Positions 17,366 through 27,410 of a DNA stretch of 64,000 bases are shown here, piece after piece. Position 1 is the stretch's first letter. Each line of letters starts with the position of its first letter. The stretch lies in contig NZ_CP150637.1 in the NCBI RefSeq assembly GCF_038500265.1, positions 2,125,501-2,189,500 of the forward strand. The letters run 5' to 3'. The notes beneath the pieces were generated by a model. It had not been told where the DNA came from and ran no database searches. It worked only from the letters and a program-made list of their open reading frames with translations. A program made the translations under genes and the position numbers. This DNA is from Ignatzschineria larvae DSM 13226. Its GTDB lineage: Bacteria; Pseudomonadota; Gammaproteobacteria; Cardiobacteriales; Wohlfahrtiimonadaceae.

Positions 17366-19456
17366 TTACTCAACATCTTTCATTGTTAAACGGATACGGC
17401 CTTGACGGTCAATCTCAAGTACTTTTACTTTCACTACTTGACCTACCGCTAAATGGTCGCCGACATTAGAGATACGCTCTTCTGAAGGGATTTGTGATAC
17501 GTGAACCATACCATCTTGACCAGGGCGAAGATTTACAAATGCACCGAAGTCCATGAGACGAACAACCGGCGCTTCATATACTGAACCGATTTCGATATCA
17601 GAGGTAATCTCTTCGATACGTTTTTTCGCAGCTTCTGCTTGATCATTATTCACTGCAGAGATACGCACTTCACCACTATCTTCGATTTCGATAATAGCAC
17701 CCGTTTCTTCCATAATAGCACGAATTGTTACGCCGCCTTTACCGATCACATCCCGAATCTTATCCGGATTGATACGAATAGTCGTGATGCGTGGTGCAAA
17801 TTCAGAGATTGAATCCCGTGATTCACTGATCACTTTATTCATCTCATCGAGAATATGCAATCTTGCCACTTTAGCTTGTGACAATGCAGTATCCATAATC
17901 TCTTTTGTGATGCCATCAATCTTGATATCCATCTGAAGCGCTGTAATACCCTCTTTTGTTCCAGCGACTTTAAAGTCCATATCGCCAAGATGATCTTCAT
18001 CACCAAGAATATCGGTCAATACAGCGTATTGTTCGCCTTCTTTAATAAGCCCCATCGCAATACCGGCAACAGGTGCTTTTAAAGGTACACCGGCATCCAT
18101 AAGCGCAAGTGAGCTCCCGCAGACTGAGGCCATTGAGCTTGAGCCATTGGATTCTGTGATTTCAGAGACAACACGAATCGTGTATGGGTACTCATCCATA
18201 TTCGGTAATACCGCAGCAACACCGCGTTTTGCCAAGTTACCATGACCAATTTCACGGCGTTTTGGTGAACCTACACGCCCTGTTTCACCTACTGAATATG
18301 GAGGGAAGTTATAGTGCAGCATAAAGCTCTCTTTATACTCACCTGAAAGCGCATCGATAATTTGTGCATCACGCTCAGTACCTAATGTTGCGACCACCAT
18401 TGCTTGCGTTTCACCACGAGTGAAGAGTGCAGAACCATGAGTGCGTTTTAATACACCAACGCGCGATACGATAGGACGAACCGTTTTAGTATCACGACCA
18501 TCGATACGTGGCTCGCCGGCAATAATTTGACCACGAACGATATCCGCGCTAATACGGCCAATTTCAGCCGAGACTTCTGCTGCTGTAAAACTATCTTCAT
18601 CATCAGAAACTAGGGCTTCAATCGCTTTCTCTTTTGCTGCATTAATAGCCGCACCACGATCTTGTTTAACGGTAATTTTGAATGCCGCTTCTAAATCTTT
18701 ACGCGCAATATCTGATACTGCAGTTTGTAGCGCAATATTTGCCTCAGGCGCTTCAAATGGGAATGGATCATTACCCACTTTATCTGCAAGCGCTTTGATA
18801 TTTTCGATCACCACTTGGAATTCGTTATGACCAAACATCACAGCGCCGAGCATCACTTCTTCACTTAAAAGATTCGCTTCAGATTCCACCATCAATACTG
18901 CATTTTCAGTACCGGCCACCACTAAATCAAGATCAGACGTCTCTAGCTCTGTACGTGTTGGGTTAATGATATATTGACCATTTTTATAACCAACGCGCGC
19001 AGCACCTAATGGGCCATTGTAAGGTAATTTTGCGATAGAAAGAGCCGCCGATGCACCGATCATAGCCACGATATCTGTACTAATTTCTGGGTTGATTGAT
19101 ACAACCATCGCCACGATTTGCACTTCATTGGTGAATGCTTCGTGGAATAGTGGGCGGATAGGACGATCGATCAGACGTGAGATTAAGATCTCTTGCTCAG
19201 ACGGACGCCCTTCACGACGGAAGAAGCCACCCGGGATTTTACCGGCTGCATAGGTTTTTTCTTGATAATCCACTGTTAATGGAAAGAAGTCGCGACCAGG
19301 ATCTGCGCTTTTTGCAGCTACAACAGAGACAAATACGGTTGTGCCTTCCATATCCACCATAACCGCAGCGGTTGCTTGACGCGCGATTTCCGCAGTTTCG
19401 ATCGTAACCTTACGACCACCATAGGTAAATTCTTGTACGATTGGTTCTAATTTCAT
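17366..19456 (-). CDS. pnp: polynucleotide phosphorylase
   Basis: Phosphorolytic 3'-5' exoribonuclease of the RNA degradosome, 696 residues, close to the E. coli length of 711. Domains in order: first RNase PH domain (1-about 145), helical linker, second RNase PH domain (about 310-540, with [19 protein letters not shown]), KH domain with [13 protein letters not shown] (about 560) and S1 domain ([18 protein letters not shown], about 625-690). GAGGAAATT precedes the ATG. It follows rpsO on the same strand, the conserved gammaproteobacterial order, and has a long leader hairpin that suggests RNase III-dependent autoregulation. Confidence 0.97.
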   Translation of the reverse strand: MKLEPIVQEFTYGGRKVTIETAEIARQATAAVMVDMEGTTVFVSVVAAKSADPGRDFFPLTVDYQEKTYAAGKIPGGFFRREGRPSEQEILISRLIDRPIRPLFHEAFTNEVQIVAMVVSINPEISTDIVAMIGASAALSIAKLPYNGPLGAARVGYKNGQYIINPTRTELETSDLDLVVAGTENAVLMVESEANLLSEEVMLGAVMFGHNEFQVVIENIKALADKVGNDPFPFEAPEANIALQTAVSDIARKDLEAAFKITVKQDRGAAINAAKEKAIEALVSDDEDSFTAAEVSAEIGRISADIVRGQIIAGEPRIDGRDTKTVRPIVSRVGVLKRTHGSALFTRGETQAMVVATLGTERDAQIIDALSGEYKESFMLHYNFPPYSVGETGRVGSPKRREIGHGNLAKRGVAAVLPNMDEYPYTIRVVSEITESNGSSSMASVCGSSLALMDAGVPLKAPVAGIAMGLIKEGEQYAVLTDILGDEDHLGDMDFKVAGTKEGITALQMDIKIDGITKEIMDTALSQAKVARLHILDEMNKVISESRDSISEFAPRITTIRINPDKIRDVIGKGGVTIRAIMEETGAIIEIEDSGEVRISAVNNDQAEAAKKRIEEITSDIEIGSVYEAPVVRLMDFGAFVNLRPGQDGMVHVSQIPSEERISNVGDHLAVGQVVKVKVLEIDRQGRIRLTMKDVE

Positions 19457-19483
19457 AATTTCCTCTTATTTTTAATTCTCAAA

Positions 19484-19592
19484 GCCTTTAATAAAGCCTA
19501 TAGAATCTAAGGGAACTGTTTTAGTGCTCTGACTGACAAAGATCATCACAGAGCCTTAAAACAGTGCCCCTATAGATATCTCTATTAAAGGC
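19484..19592 (-). promoter_or_regulatory. long pnp leader hairpin, probable RNase III site
   Basis: The gap before pnp holds a long interrupted inverted repeat: GCCTTTAATA (19484) pairs with TATTAAAGGC (19583); CTATAG with CTATAG; and ACTGTTTTA...CTCTG with CAGAG...TAAAACAGT. The folded leader RNA would be a stem of roughly 45 bases per side. In E. coli the pnp leader forms such a stem, is cut by RNase III, and then lets PNPase repress its own translation. The same role is inferred here. Confidence 0.8.
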
Positions 19593-19687
19593 CAACATAA
19601 CAAATCGATTATCGATCTGTTTTACCACTATTTTTCTGCGAAGAATTCTCCCTGATCACTCATTGAGTATAACTTCACAGTAAAATA

Positions 19688-19722
19688 TATAAAAAACCCT
19701 CACATAAAGCTTATGCGAGGGC
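19688..19722 (-). terminator. rpsO terminator
   Basis: On the minus strand CCCTCGCATAAG/CTTTATGTGAGGG forms a stem with at most one mismatch, followed by TTTTTTATATATTTT. It sits about 80 bp after the rpsO stop and separates rpsO from pnp, as in E. coli where partial read-through supplies pnp. Confidence 0.9.
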
Positions 19723-19800
19723 TACATTTCACAGACAGATTACACCTAGCGCATAGATTGTGTGCGAAATATAATCTGCGAGAAACTGCATCTTTATCAA

Positions 19801-20067
19801 TTAACGACGTAATGATAAACGATCGATAAGATCTTGATAACGACCTAGATCTTTTGATTTTAAGTAGGTGAGCAATTTACGACGTTTGTTTACCATTTGA
19901 AGAAGACCACGACGTGAGTGATGATCTTTCTTATTCACAGCAAAATGCGCTTGAAGTGCATTAATATTGAATGTTAAAAGTGCAACTTGCACTTCTGGTG
20001 AACCTGTGTCGTTTGCGCCACGACCAAAATCTTTAACGATCTCTGCTTTTTTCTCAACTGATAACAT
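19801..20067 (-). CDS. rpsO: 30S ribosomal protein S15
   Basis: 88 residues, the standard S15 length. Contains [11 protein letters not shown] and the conserved [22 protein letters not shown]-type core that binds the 16S rRNA three-way junction. The ATG at 20067 is chosen because GGAG lies 9 bases upstream; an in-frame TTG five codons earlier is unlikely. It is upstream of pnp in the conserved order. Confidence 0.97.
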   Translation of the reverse strand: MLSVEKKAEIVKDFGRGANDTGSPEVQVALLTFNINALQAHFAVNKKDHHSRRGLLQMVNKRRKLLTYLKSKDLGRYQDLIDRLSLRR

Positions 20068-20157
20068 AAATTTAAACTCCAAAATAATATAAAAGTGTCA
20101 ATGGCGATGACAGCATTTACTGCCGGCATTATAGTATGATTCCGTTAAAATACCAAA

Positions 20158-20733
20158 CTAATTCCATTGCCTATTTAAATTATCGCCTGCTTGTAATCCA
20201 AGCTTTTCAGCCATACCGGCATTAAGTTCAAGCACATACTTCCCCGGCGCTTTTGAGGGATAAGATGGACAATGAGCACTCTTGCAAGGCTCAGCAGTTA
20301 CGATATCGACAATCTCGCCATTTTCGGCAATATAGATAATATCTAATGGAATCAGCGTATTTTTCATCCAAAAAGAGAGTGGCTGCGTGGCTGGAAACAT
20401 AAAGAGCATTCCCCGATCTTCCGGCATTGATTCTCGATACATCAAGCCTTTAGCCTGTGCATAGCCATCTAGCGCTAACTCCACTAAAATAGGTTGCCCA
20501 CCGACAATCATCTCCCCTTCCCGTAACCCAGAAATAGGTGATAAGCCAAAGCTTGGTTTGACAATACCCGCACGATTTTGTTGGAAGGCCACTAGATCAG
20601 GACTCTGTGTCACCGCTTGTTGGCCAATGGCAAAGTTATTAGTGACTATTAATAGCCCTAATGTGCCAACCACCGCCAGTAGTAATGTCCGTTTCCACAG
20701 CTTGATCGATTTTTGTATCTCTGATAGTCCCAT
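20158..20733 (-). CDS. DUF192 family exported or membrane-anchored protein
   Basis: 191 residues. A hydrophobic N-terminal segment (about 13-34, KRTLLLAVVGTLGLLIVTNN) acts as signal or anchor. The C-terminal DUF192 domain covers about 80-185, with GLMYRESMPEDRGMLFMF and FWMKNTLIPLDIIYI as hallmark stretches. Function of the family is unknown. Its ATG lies one base after the stop of the ribosomal oxygenase gene (TAATATG), so the two are translationally coupled. I chose this start since longer versions would run inside the upstream gene. Confidence 0.85.
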   Translation of the reverse strand: MGLSEIQKSIKLWKRTLLLAVVGTLGLLIVTNNFAIGQQAVTQSPDLVAFQQNRAGIVKPSFGLSPISGLREGEMIVGGQPILVELALDGYAQAKGLMYRESMPEDRGMLFMFPATQPLSFWMKNTLIPLDIIYIAENGEIVDIVTAEPCKSAHCPSYPSKAPGKYVLELNAGMAEKLGLQAGDNLNRQWN

Positions 20734-20734
20734 A

Positions 20735-21958
20735 TTATGCTTCGTCCTCCTCATCATCCCAATCAGCACCTTCGGCCATCTCTTCATCTTCGCAGAGTAA
20801 AATGCCATCATTCACTAACTGCACCAGAAATTGCTTGGCAACATCAGAGCTTAAAGCCTCTTCAAGTGCTTCATATTCCAAAAATTCTGAATTCACAATG
20901 TAGGTGACAAGCGCCTTTTCTGACTTCGGTAGTGAGTACGATTTACCGGCAGCAAAGAGATAGATTGCATCATTGATCTCACGATGTAACAGTGTAATGC
21001 CGGGATGTACTTCAAGCGCGCCGCCATCATCTAAGAACTCAACGAGTGATTCTTCATCCATCGGCTCATCGAGGGGCTCCGGCGCTTGAAACATCTTAGG
21101 TTCAGTAATGAAAGCCCCAAACCATTCACTCACCATCTCCCGATTATGGGTTAAGCTCTCTTGTAATACCGCCATCACTCGATCAATCGCATCATCTGTT
21201 AAATGACCATATTCTGAAGAGACCGGCAGCGTAGGATCGCTAAAACGGGCATCCTCAGCAATCTTATCAAACTGCATTTCGATAAAATCGCGGAACATCT
21301 CCCGATGCTTCGGTGCGCGAAAGCCCACAGACCAGGTTACACTGCGACCAATATTCACGCCGTAATGACCAATTCTCGGGGGTAGATAGAGCATATCGCC
21401 AGGCTCCACAATCCACTCTTCATCCGCTTTGAAATTCTCAATCAGACGGATATCCACACCATCGACAAAGTCATCTTCGGAGACCGGCGCATAGCTAATC
21501 TGCCAACGCTTCTTTCCCATTCCTTGAATCAAGAAGACATCATAATCATCCCAATGGGCACCGACATTGCCCCCATCTTCCCCAAGGCTCACTTGTAGAT
21601 CATCTAAACGCCAATTGGGAATAAATTGAAACGGCGCAGTCATCGCTTTTAATTCCGGTAGATTCTTCTCCACATCATTAATCACGAGCATCCATTTCTT
21701 ATCTTTAAGGGACGCAAAATCATCCTCTACAGCCGGCCCCATCTTCAATTGCCATGGGCGCTCTCCCCCTGATTCAAAGATAAAACGAGAGGGGATAAAA
21801 GGCTCTAACGCTAACCCGGCAATCTCATCAGCATCAATCGGATCTTCAAAATCAGGAAATGCATTTTTAATAAAGAGGGGTTTCTTCTGCCAGTATTCAG
21901 TTAAAAATTCTCGAGCAGTCAAGCCACCTAAGAATGAAAGGGGTTTATCTTGTGTCAT
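20735..21958 (-). CDS. roxA: JmjC/cupin ribosomal protein hydroxylase (YcfD/RoxA-like)
   Basis: 2-oxoglutarate/Fe(II) oxygenase, 407 residues versus about 370 in E. coli. YcfD hydroxylates an Arg of ribosomal protein L16. The JmjC iron site is visible as HWD in GAHWDDYDVF (about 138-140) and a distal His in LPPRIGHYGVNI (about 200). The opening FLGGLTAREFLTEYWQKKP is typical. The C-terminal third is the dimerisation and winged-helix part, ending in an unusually acidic tail (DWDDEEDEA). DUF192 follows with coupled translation. Confidence 0.88.
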   Translation of the reverse strand: MTQDKPLSFLGGLTAREFLTEYWQKKPLFIKNAFPDFEDPIDADEIAGLALEPFIPSRFIFESGGERPWQLKMGPAVEDDFASLKDKKWMLVINDVEKNLPELKAMTAPFQFIPNWRLDDLQVSLGEDGGNVGAHWDDYDVFLIQGMGKKRWQISYAPVSEDDFVDGVDIRLIENFKADEEWIVEPGDMLYLPPRIGHYGVNIGRSVTWSVGFRAPKHREMFRDFIEMQFDKIAEDARFSDPTLPVSSEYGHLTDDAIDRVMAVLQESLTHNREMVSEWFGAFITEPKMFQAPEPLDEPMDEESLVEFLDDGGALEVHPGITLLHREINDAIYLFAAGKSYSLPKSEKALVTYIVNSEFLEYEALEEALSSDVAKQFLVQLVNDGILLCEDEEMAEGADWDDEEDEA

Positions 21959-21993
21959 AATATCTATCGCTTTTTCAAAAATTAATATATCGC

Positions 21994-22024
21994 TATATCT
22001 ATCTATCTATATCTATCTATATCT
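21994..22024. repeat. TATC-type short tandem repeat
   Basis: A run made of TATC and TATATC units in the gap between roxA and the DUF3298 gene. It is about 35 bp upstream of the roxA start and may vary in length. Confidence 0.6.
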
Positions 22025-22249
22025 TGTATCAGATAATGATACTCGAATGAGTAGTAGAAAGACTATTAAAATAATAAGAGATAGTACGCTATTTTCAGCA
22101 TAAGCTTACGCCTCTTCACCCTTATTTTGATCTACCACAATAATGCGATGTCTCCATTCTAGTCTGCAAATAGATCTGTTATAGTATGGCAGGGCAACTC
22201 CTCATTGATGAGTTCTGTCATCTTTTGTAACCACATTAAGCCAAGCTCT

Positions 22250-23041
22250 ATGAAAAAAAGAATTCTCTCACTATTACTCCCAATATTCTTCAATACCCCC
22301 TTCGCTCTCCAAGCGCAGATTGTGTCTCCTTACACCATAGCGCAATATCAAGAGGAAGCATGTCTTTCTAATCAGCAGAATGAGGATGAGTGCTCAATCA
22401 TCGATTTATCGCTCCCTATTTACAAAGATCAACCTTGGCTTAATACTTATATTGTCCATAATCTAGTTGGGAATTCTCAGTTTCAGATCGATCAGCCGAT
22501 TGAAATACAGATCAAGCAATTCTTGAGCAGAGCCATTGCCGATATGATTGAGTATGATGCTGAATATGACTCGATAGAGACGCAATTTTTGGGGCAAACG
22601 ATTACCCCTAAAGGTCATTTTCAACACTTTTTTGCACTTGTGAATAGCAATGAAACCTACTTTAAAGGCGCAGCCCATGGTAATAGCGAACAAACGCTCT
22701 ATCTCCTAGATACCGAAACTCAGAAAATCGTGCCACTTAAGGCATTACTAATAGATACTGCTGCCGAAAAAAAATTAGCGAAATTACAATATAGTGCGCT
22801 ACAACAACTCTTTAAAACACTCGATATTGATATTCAAGAGCACTTTGCAGAGAATACTTGGCAATTTATACCCTCCACAAACTTTATCCCTAGCAAAGCA
22901 GGATTAACCTTTTTATATAATCCTTATGAAATAGCGCCTTATGCACTCGGCACTATTGAAATCACGGTGCCTAAAGAAGCGCTAAAAGGCATTATTAAAG
23001 CGCCATTTCTAGAGATGATTGAGCGGTGGGAAGCCCCATAG
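22250..23041 (+). CDS. DUF3298/RsiV-like exported protein
   Basis: 263 residues with a signal peptide (MKKRILSLLLPIFFNTPFALQA). The C-terminal half matches the DUF3298 pattern: FIPSKAGLTFLYNPYEIAP followed by YALGTIEITVP. This domain occurs in RsiV anti-sigma factors and PdaC-type deacetylases, but neither a membrane-anchored anti-sigma domain nor a deacetylase domain is present. Function is therefore open; periplasmic location is inferred. I chose the ATG at 22250 as it begins the signal peptide. Its stop is 3 bp from that of convergent spoT. Confidence 0.75.
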   Translation: MKKRILSLLLPIFFNTPFALQAQIVSPYTIAQYQEEACLSNQQNEDECSIIDLSLPIYKDQPWLNTYIVHNLVGNSQFQIDQPIEIQIKQFLSRAIADMIEYDAEYDSIETQFLGQTITPKGHFQHFFALVNSNETYFKGAAHGNSEQTLYLLDTETQKIVPLKALLIDTAAEKKLAKLQYSALQQLFKTLDIDIQEHFAENTWQFIPSTNFIPSKAGLTFLYNPYEIAPYALGTIEITVPKEALKGIIKAPFLEMIERWEAP

Positions 23042-23044
23042 ATT

Positions 23045-25225
23045 TTATCGGCGAGATACTCGCTCAACCAGGGGTAATAATCGAAGTTCACGCATAATAT
23101 CCGCTAAATGTTTACGATCACTGACATCCACGACAAAGCGGATTTTTACTAAATCATCACTCATAGGCTCTGAAGTAAATTCGCCGAAATCGAGATTCAT
23201 CTCGGTCACCTTGGCACTCACTGAAGCAATAGCGCCTCGGCGATTTTTGGCAATTAAGGTCAATTGTACCGGGAAATCGCCTTGTGCTTTCTTACTCCAA
23301 GCAAGGGGAATCCAGCGATCCGTCTGTTTCTTATAGTTTTCAACATTCGCACAATCTACTTGGTGGATCACCATGCCATGGCGTTGACTCAAATAGCCAA
23401 TAATAGACTCGCCAGGGAGCGGATAACAACAACGACCTAAGGTTGTTTTCATCTTCTCCGCGCCGATAATAATATCGTTAGAAACCTCTAAGCCATCATC
23501 CTCATCTTCAATACCATCATGCATCTCCACTTCTAAGCCTTGTTTCACTAAGAAACGATTGAGAATGTAATGAATCGGATATTTACCCCGACCAATGGCA
23601 ATAAGCAACTCTTCTTTCGTCCCTAACTCGACCTCTTCAAGCAACAAGTCCTTGTCTTGCTCTGTAAAGTCATCCAATTGAACGCCTTTCCCCTCTAACT
23701 CGGAAAACAGCAATGACTCACCCGCATGGTAAGCCTCTTCATCTGTCAGACGAGAGAGATAACTCAAGATACTCGTTCTAGCTCTTGCACTTACGACATA
23801 ATCAAGCCATTTGGCGGTTGGTCTTATACCCTGTTCAGTGACAATTTCAACGGCTTGTCCATTGTGTAGAGATTGAGAAAAGGGGACTTCTTGCCCATCG
23901 ACAATTACTGCTTTACAGCGATTCCCTACTTCAGTATGTACCGCATAAGCAAAGTCAATGCCTGTTGAACCTTTCGGAAGCTCGATAATCTTGCCCTTAG
24001 GTGTAAAGAGATAGATCTCTTTCGGGAAGAGATTCGCTTTCATCGCTTCCATAAATTCTTGCGATGAAATACCAGAATCTTGTAATTCATTAACGGAATC
24101 GAGCCATTGATTGGTTCGGCTCTGATTATGCCCTTGCCCTTCGTAAGCATCTTTATAACGCCAATGGGCAGCTGCACCCGCTTCGGCAATGACGTGCATA
24201 TCTCGCGTACGAATTTGCACTTCTACCGGCAAGCCATTACGGCCAAAAACAATCGTGTGCAAACTTTGATAACCATTCCCTTTAGGAATCGCAATATAAT
24301 CTTTAAAGCCACCAATAATCGGCTTATAGAGCTGATGCACCATTCCTAAAACACGATAACATTCATCTACCGTTGCGACAATAACGCGAATGGCAAAGAT
24401 ATCGTAAACCAGCTCAATCTTACCTTTGACCTTCAGCTTATTATAGATACTCCAGAGATGCTTTTTCCGGGTTGAAATTCGAGAGAGAATATTACTGCGC
24501 ACCAAGCGATCATAGATCGTATCTTTAATTCGTGTTAAGTTTTCGCTCTCATTTTGATATTTATGTTCTATCGCTTTTGCAAGAACACGATAGCGCATAG
24601 GATAGATATTCTCAAAGCAGAGGTTTTCAAGATAGACTTGCAGTACATACATTCCAAGTCGAGCGGCAATCGGTGCATAGATCTCTAAAGTTTCATTGGC
24701 AATACGACGCTTTTTATAGGGTTGAAGGGAACCTAAGGTGCGCATATTGTGAAGACGATCCGCAAGCTTGACCATGATAATCCGAAGATCTTTAGTCATG
24801 GCCAAGATCATCTTACGGAAATTCTCCGCCTTTGCTTCCTCTTTCGAGCGAAACTTCATCTGTGTTAGTTTGGTAACGCCATCGACAATCTTCGCAACAT
24901 CTTCCCCAAATTCGAGGGCAATCTCATCGTAACCAATCTCAGTATCTTCGATGACATCATGCAGTACGGCGCCCACTAATGATGCTTTATCGATCTGAAC
25001 TTCACTCAGAATTAATGCAACCGCAATCGGATGGAAGATATAAGGTTCTCCAGATGAACGAAATTGTTCTTGATGCGCAAAGGCACCAAAAATACATGCT
25101 CGTTCAACCTCTTTAACCTCATCCTCTGGCAAATAGCGCCCAATAATCCGAAGTAAACGATCAACCTTGATCTCAAACTCCGCACGCCATGGCAGAAGAT
25201 TCGCAGGAAGCTGGTACTGTTCCAT
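23045..25225 (-). CDS. spoT: bifunctional (p)ppGpp synthetase/hydrolase
   Basis: 726 residues. An N-terminal HD hydrolase domain is intact (FHPIAVALILSE and AVLHDVIEDT), so ppGpp breakdown is likely. Next are the synthetase domain (about 235-360, with GNGYQSLHT and EVQIRTRDMHVIAEAGAAAHW), a TGS domain (about 400-460, FTPKGKIIELPKGSTGIDFA), and a C-terminal ACT domain (VQLTLIAKNRRGAIASVSAK). GAGGGGATATTT precedes the ATG. It follows rpoZ and gmk in the order also found in E. coli. It links nutrient stress to transcription through ppGpp and, in many bacteria, the omega subunit encoded next door. Confidence 0.96.
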   Translation of the reverse strand: MEQYQLPANLLPWRAEFEIKVDRLLRIIGRYLPEDEVKEVERACIFGAFAHQEQFRSSGEPYIFHPIAVALILSEVQIDKASLVGAVLHDVIEDTEIGYDEIALEFGEDVAKIVDGVTKLTQMKFRSKEEAKAENFRKMILAMTKDLRIIMVKLADRLHNMRTLGSLQPYKKRRIANETLEIYAPIAARLGMYVLQVYLENLCFENIYPMRYRVLAKAIEHKYQNESENLTRIKDTIYDRLVRSNILSRISTRKKHLWSIYNKLKVKGKIELVYDIFAIRVIVATVDECYRVLGMVHQLYKPIIGGFKDYIAIPKGNGYQSLHTIVFGRNGLPVEVQIRTRDMHVIAEAGAAAHWRYKDAYEGQGHNQSRTNQWLDSVNELQDSGISSQEFMEAMKANLFPKEIYLFTPKGKIIELPKGSTGIDFAYAVHTEVGNRCKAVIVDGQEVPFSQSLHNGQAVEIVTEQGIRPTAKWLDYVVSARARTSILSYLSRLTDEEAYHAGESLLFSELEGKGVQLDDFTEQDKDLLLEEVELGTKEELLIAIGRGKYPIHYILNRFLVKQGLEVEMHDGIEDEDDGLEVSNDIIIGAEKMKTTLGRCCYPLPGESIIGYLSQRHGMVIHQVDCANVENYKKQTDRWIPLAWSKKAQGDFPVQLTLIAKNRRGAIASVSAKVTEMNLDFGEFTSEPMSDDLVKIRFVVDVSDRKHLADIMRELRLLPLVERVSRR

Positions 25226-25237
25226 AAATATCCCCTC

Positions 25238-25254
25238 TAAAACCGCTCGGTTTT
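25238..25254 (-). terminator. small hairpin between rpoZ and spoT
   Basis: AAAACCG/CGGTTTT with a 2-base loop, just upstream of the spoT ribosome site. T's follow on the minus strand only as part of the stem, so it may be a weak attenuator rather than a terminator. Confidence 0.3.
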
Positions 25255-25311
25255 ACCAAGACGATTTTTACCGTTACGACCTACATAAATCAATACTAAT
25301 TTCAATACTGA

Positions 25312-25542
25312 TTAAAACTCAACGTGATACGCTGCTTCTTTAGCATTGATTTCATCTGCACTAATCCCACCTTTTGCGATCTCTCTTAGTGCAATGACGG
25401 TTGGTTTAGAAGCTTTACTCGTTCTCGGTACTGTTGGTTCTTCTCCGCGCTCAAGTTGTCTTGCTCTCTTCGCGGCAACCGTCACTAATTGAAAACGGTT
25501 ATCTACTTTCTCTAAACAATCTTGTACAGTTACACGTGCCAT
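25312..25542 (-). CDS. rpoZ: RNA polymerase omega subunit
   Basis: 76 residues beginning [20 protein letters not shown], the conserved omega opening; the IALREIA segment near residue 50 is also typical. Omega helps assemble RNA polymerase and forms part of a ppGpp site. The ATG at 25542 is chosen over a GTG four codons earlier because family members begin at MARVT; AAGGAG lies about 11 bases upstream. It lies between gmk and spoT. Confidence 0.95.
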   Translation of the reverse strand: MARVTVQDCLEKVDNRFQLVTVAAKRARQLERGEEPTVPRTSKASKPTVIALREIAKGGISADEINAKEAAYHVEF

Positions 25543-25816
25543 TTGGTTTCTCACTCCTTAAAATTATTCCTACATATACTTCAATTTTCTTCACAATCTA
25601 CGATTTTGGTAGATCCTTACTCACTATACCCCATTTCAAATAGGTGTGATATCTCACTATCGATAAAACAGCCTAGATCACCTATTCATTAACTATGGAA
25701 ACAATCTGATAATGACGCAATTACTACAAAAACTAAAGACTCAAGACTTACTTCATTACTCATTTACTAAACAGCGAATAAAGGGGCGACATTATACCCT
25801 TAAATTCATTATTAAT

Positions 25817-26464
25817 TTAGATTTTTTCCACAAGAAGCTGATGCAATAGTGCCTTATTATGCGACTTCTGATAGTGCGTTCTCAAGCGGTTTGCGCAAAA
25901 GATCGCTTGCAAATCTTGAAGCGCTACCTCAAATTCATCATTCACCACTAAGTAATCAAAACGTTCATAATGTGCTATCTGATTCACCGCATCTTCCATC
26001 CGTTTTGCCACAACCATCGGCTCATCTTGCTTACGTGCAGAGAGCCGCTTTTCAAGTGCAGTAATTGACGGGGGTACAATAAAGATAAGCTCGGCTTCTG
26101 GCATAATACGTTTGACCGCTTCAGCACCTTGCCAATCAATGACAAGCACTACGTCATGACCTGTTGCCGTATGTTTCTCAACCTCTTGAAGCGACGTTCC
26201 ATAAAGATTATCAAACACTTGAGCATATTCTAAAAATGCACCTTGCCCGATCATCTCTTCAAATCGATTTCGCGTGACAAAGTGATAATCATAACCATCT
26301 TGCTCCCCTTTACGTGGTGCACGAGTCGTATGTGTCACTGCACGAGTAATTGCTTTGTCTTGTGCCATTAAGGCATCCACAAGACTTGTTTTACCACCAC
26401 CAGAAGGCGCTGAAATCACATAAACACGGCCAATGTTCTCTGCTTTTTGTTGCATCTGTCCCAT
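25817..26464 (-). CDS. gmk: guanylate kinase
   Basis: About 215 residues. Converts GMP to GDP with ATP. The P-loop is SAPSGGGKTSLV near residue 18; the GMP-binding stretch HTTRAPRKGEQDGYDYHFV follows and the VIDWQGAEAVK segment is the usual region after the lid. Several starts are possible (GTG 26467, ATG 26464, ATG 26455) and none has a strong ribosome site. It heads the conserved gmk-rpoZ-spoT cluster, with a 270-bp AT-rich gap before rpoZ that probably holds an internal promoter. Confidence 0.95.
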   Translation of the reverse strand: MGQMQQKAENIGRVYVISAPSGGGKTSLVDALMAQDKAITRAVTHTTRAPRKGEQDGYDYHFVTRNRFEEMIGQGAFLEYAQVFDNLYGTSLQEVEKHTATGHDVVLVIDWQGAEAVKRIMPEAELIFIVPPSITALEKRLSARKQDEPMVVAKRMEDAVNQIAHYERFDYLVVNDEFEVALQDLQAIFCANRLRTHYQKSHNKALLHQLLVEKI

Positions 26465-26626
26465 CACTTTAACTCTCTATTTCTCATGAAATATCAATAA
26501 CAATATGCTTTTCTTGAAGGATTATTGAAGTAGTATATAATAAACTGCTAGTAATGATTATTCTATTTACTAAAAATCAAAACCGCTAGCGTTTCCTATT
26601 GTATGTATACGGAGTAAAACCCAATT

Positions 26627-27211
26627 ATGTTGAAAAAATTATTCTTAAGCGCAAGCATCGCGCTTCTACTCGGCGGCGTTGCTTCTGCCCAAGGTCAAAC
26701 TGAGGTGATCTATCTCAAGCAGCATGGGGACTGGAAAGTTGAATGCTTACAAGATGAATCGCCAGAAGGTACGTTTGAAAATTGCCTCATGTCTACTACA
26801 GGGGATATTGAACTCACAAACCCTAACGATGAGACACAGAAGCAAAAAATTAAAGCACTAAGAGCTTCAGTTGTTTATCTTGATGGTAATCCAACACTGA
26901 TCTTCAGCGCATTACCCGGCGCGCTCTTGATTCCTGGCCTTGAGCTTAAAATTGATGGTAATCAACTTGAGATCGAAGGCAATAAAGTCACCGGTTTAAG
27001 TTTTGAGCGCTGTTTACCTGATGGTTGTATCACAGGCCTGCCAATTAATGACCCTAAAGTCCTTGAAACGCTCAAAAAATCAGGCAAATTAAATGTGAGC
27101 TATACTCATGATTTCTTAGGCCCTGAACCAAACAATGTGAAAATTGACCTTTCTATGAAAGGCTTCACGAATGGATTAGATGATTTAGCAAAACAATCAG
27201 AAACTAAATAG
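26627..27211 (+). CDS. invasion-associated locus B (IalB) family protein
   Basis: 194 residues with a signal peptide (MLKKLFLSASIALLLGGVASA). The mature part shows the IalB pattern: GDWKVEC near residue 31, a second Cys in ENCLMS, a LPGALLIPGLELKIDG stretch, and FERCLPDGCITG with two Cys near 125. Periplasmic, probably disulfide-bonded. The family was named in Bartonella but is widespread in free-living proteobacteria, so no virulence role should be assumed. A strong terminator follows. Confidence 0.82.
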   Translation: MLKKLFLSASIALLLGGVASAQGQTEVIYLKQHGDWKVECLQDESPEGTFENCLMSTTGDIELTNPNDETQKQKIKALRASVVYLDGNPTLIFSALPGALLIPGLELKIDGNQLEIEGNKVTGLSFERCLPDGCITGLPINDPKVLETLKKSGKLNVSYTHDFLGPEPNNVKIDLSMKGFTNGLDDLAKQSETK

Positions 27212-27237
27212 TTTTTCACAAATAAAATCGTCAATAG

Positions 27238-27269
27238 AAAGGGATCAACATTGGTTTGATCCCTTTTTT
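27238..27269 (+). terminator. Rho-independent terminator
   Basis: AAAGGGATCAA, 6-base loop, TTGATCCCTTT then TTT. It lies 27 bp after the IalB-like stop. Confidence 0.9.
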
Positions 27270-27410
27270 AGATTATAATTTACTATTAGCTGCTCTTTTC
27301 GCATTGTGATCTTCTACTTTAATTGTGCAATAGCATTTTAAATCGCTTAATAAAGAGTTGGCCTTCCCCTTTTTGTATCGATCTACCTAATTAAGAGAAG
27401 CCGTTTATCT

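Noticed and set aside
22031-22045. GATAATGATACTC as a Fur box upstream of roxA
   Set aside because: Only one half site is good and the function of the flanking genes gives no support.
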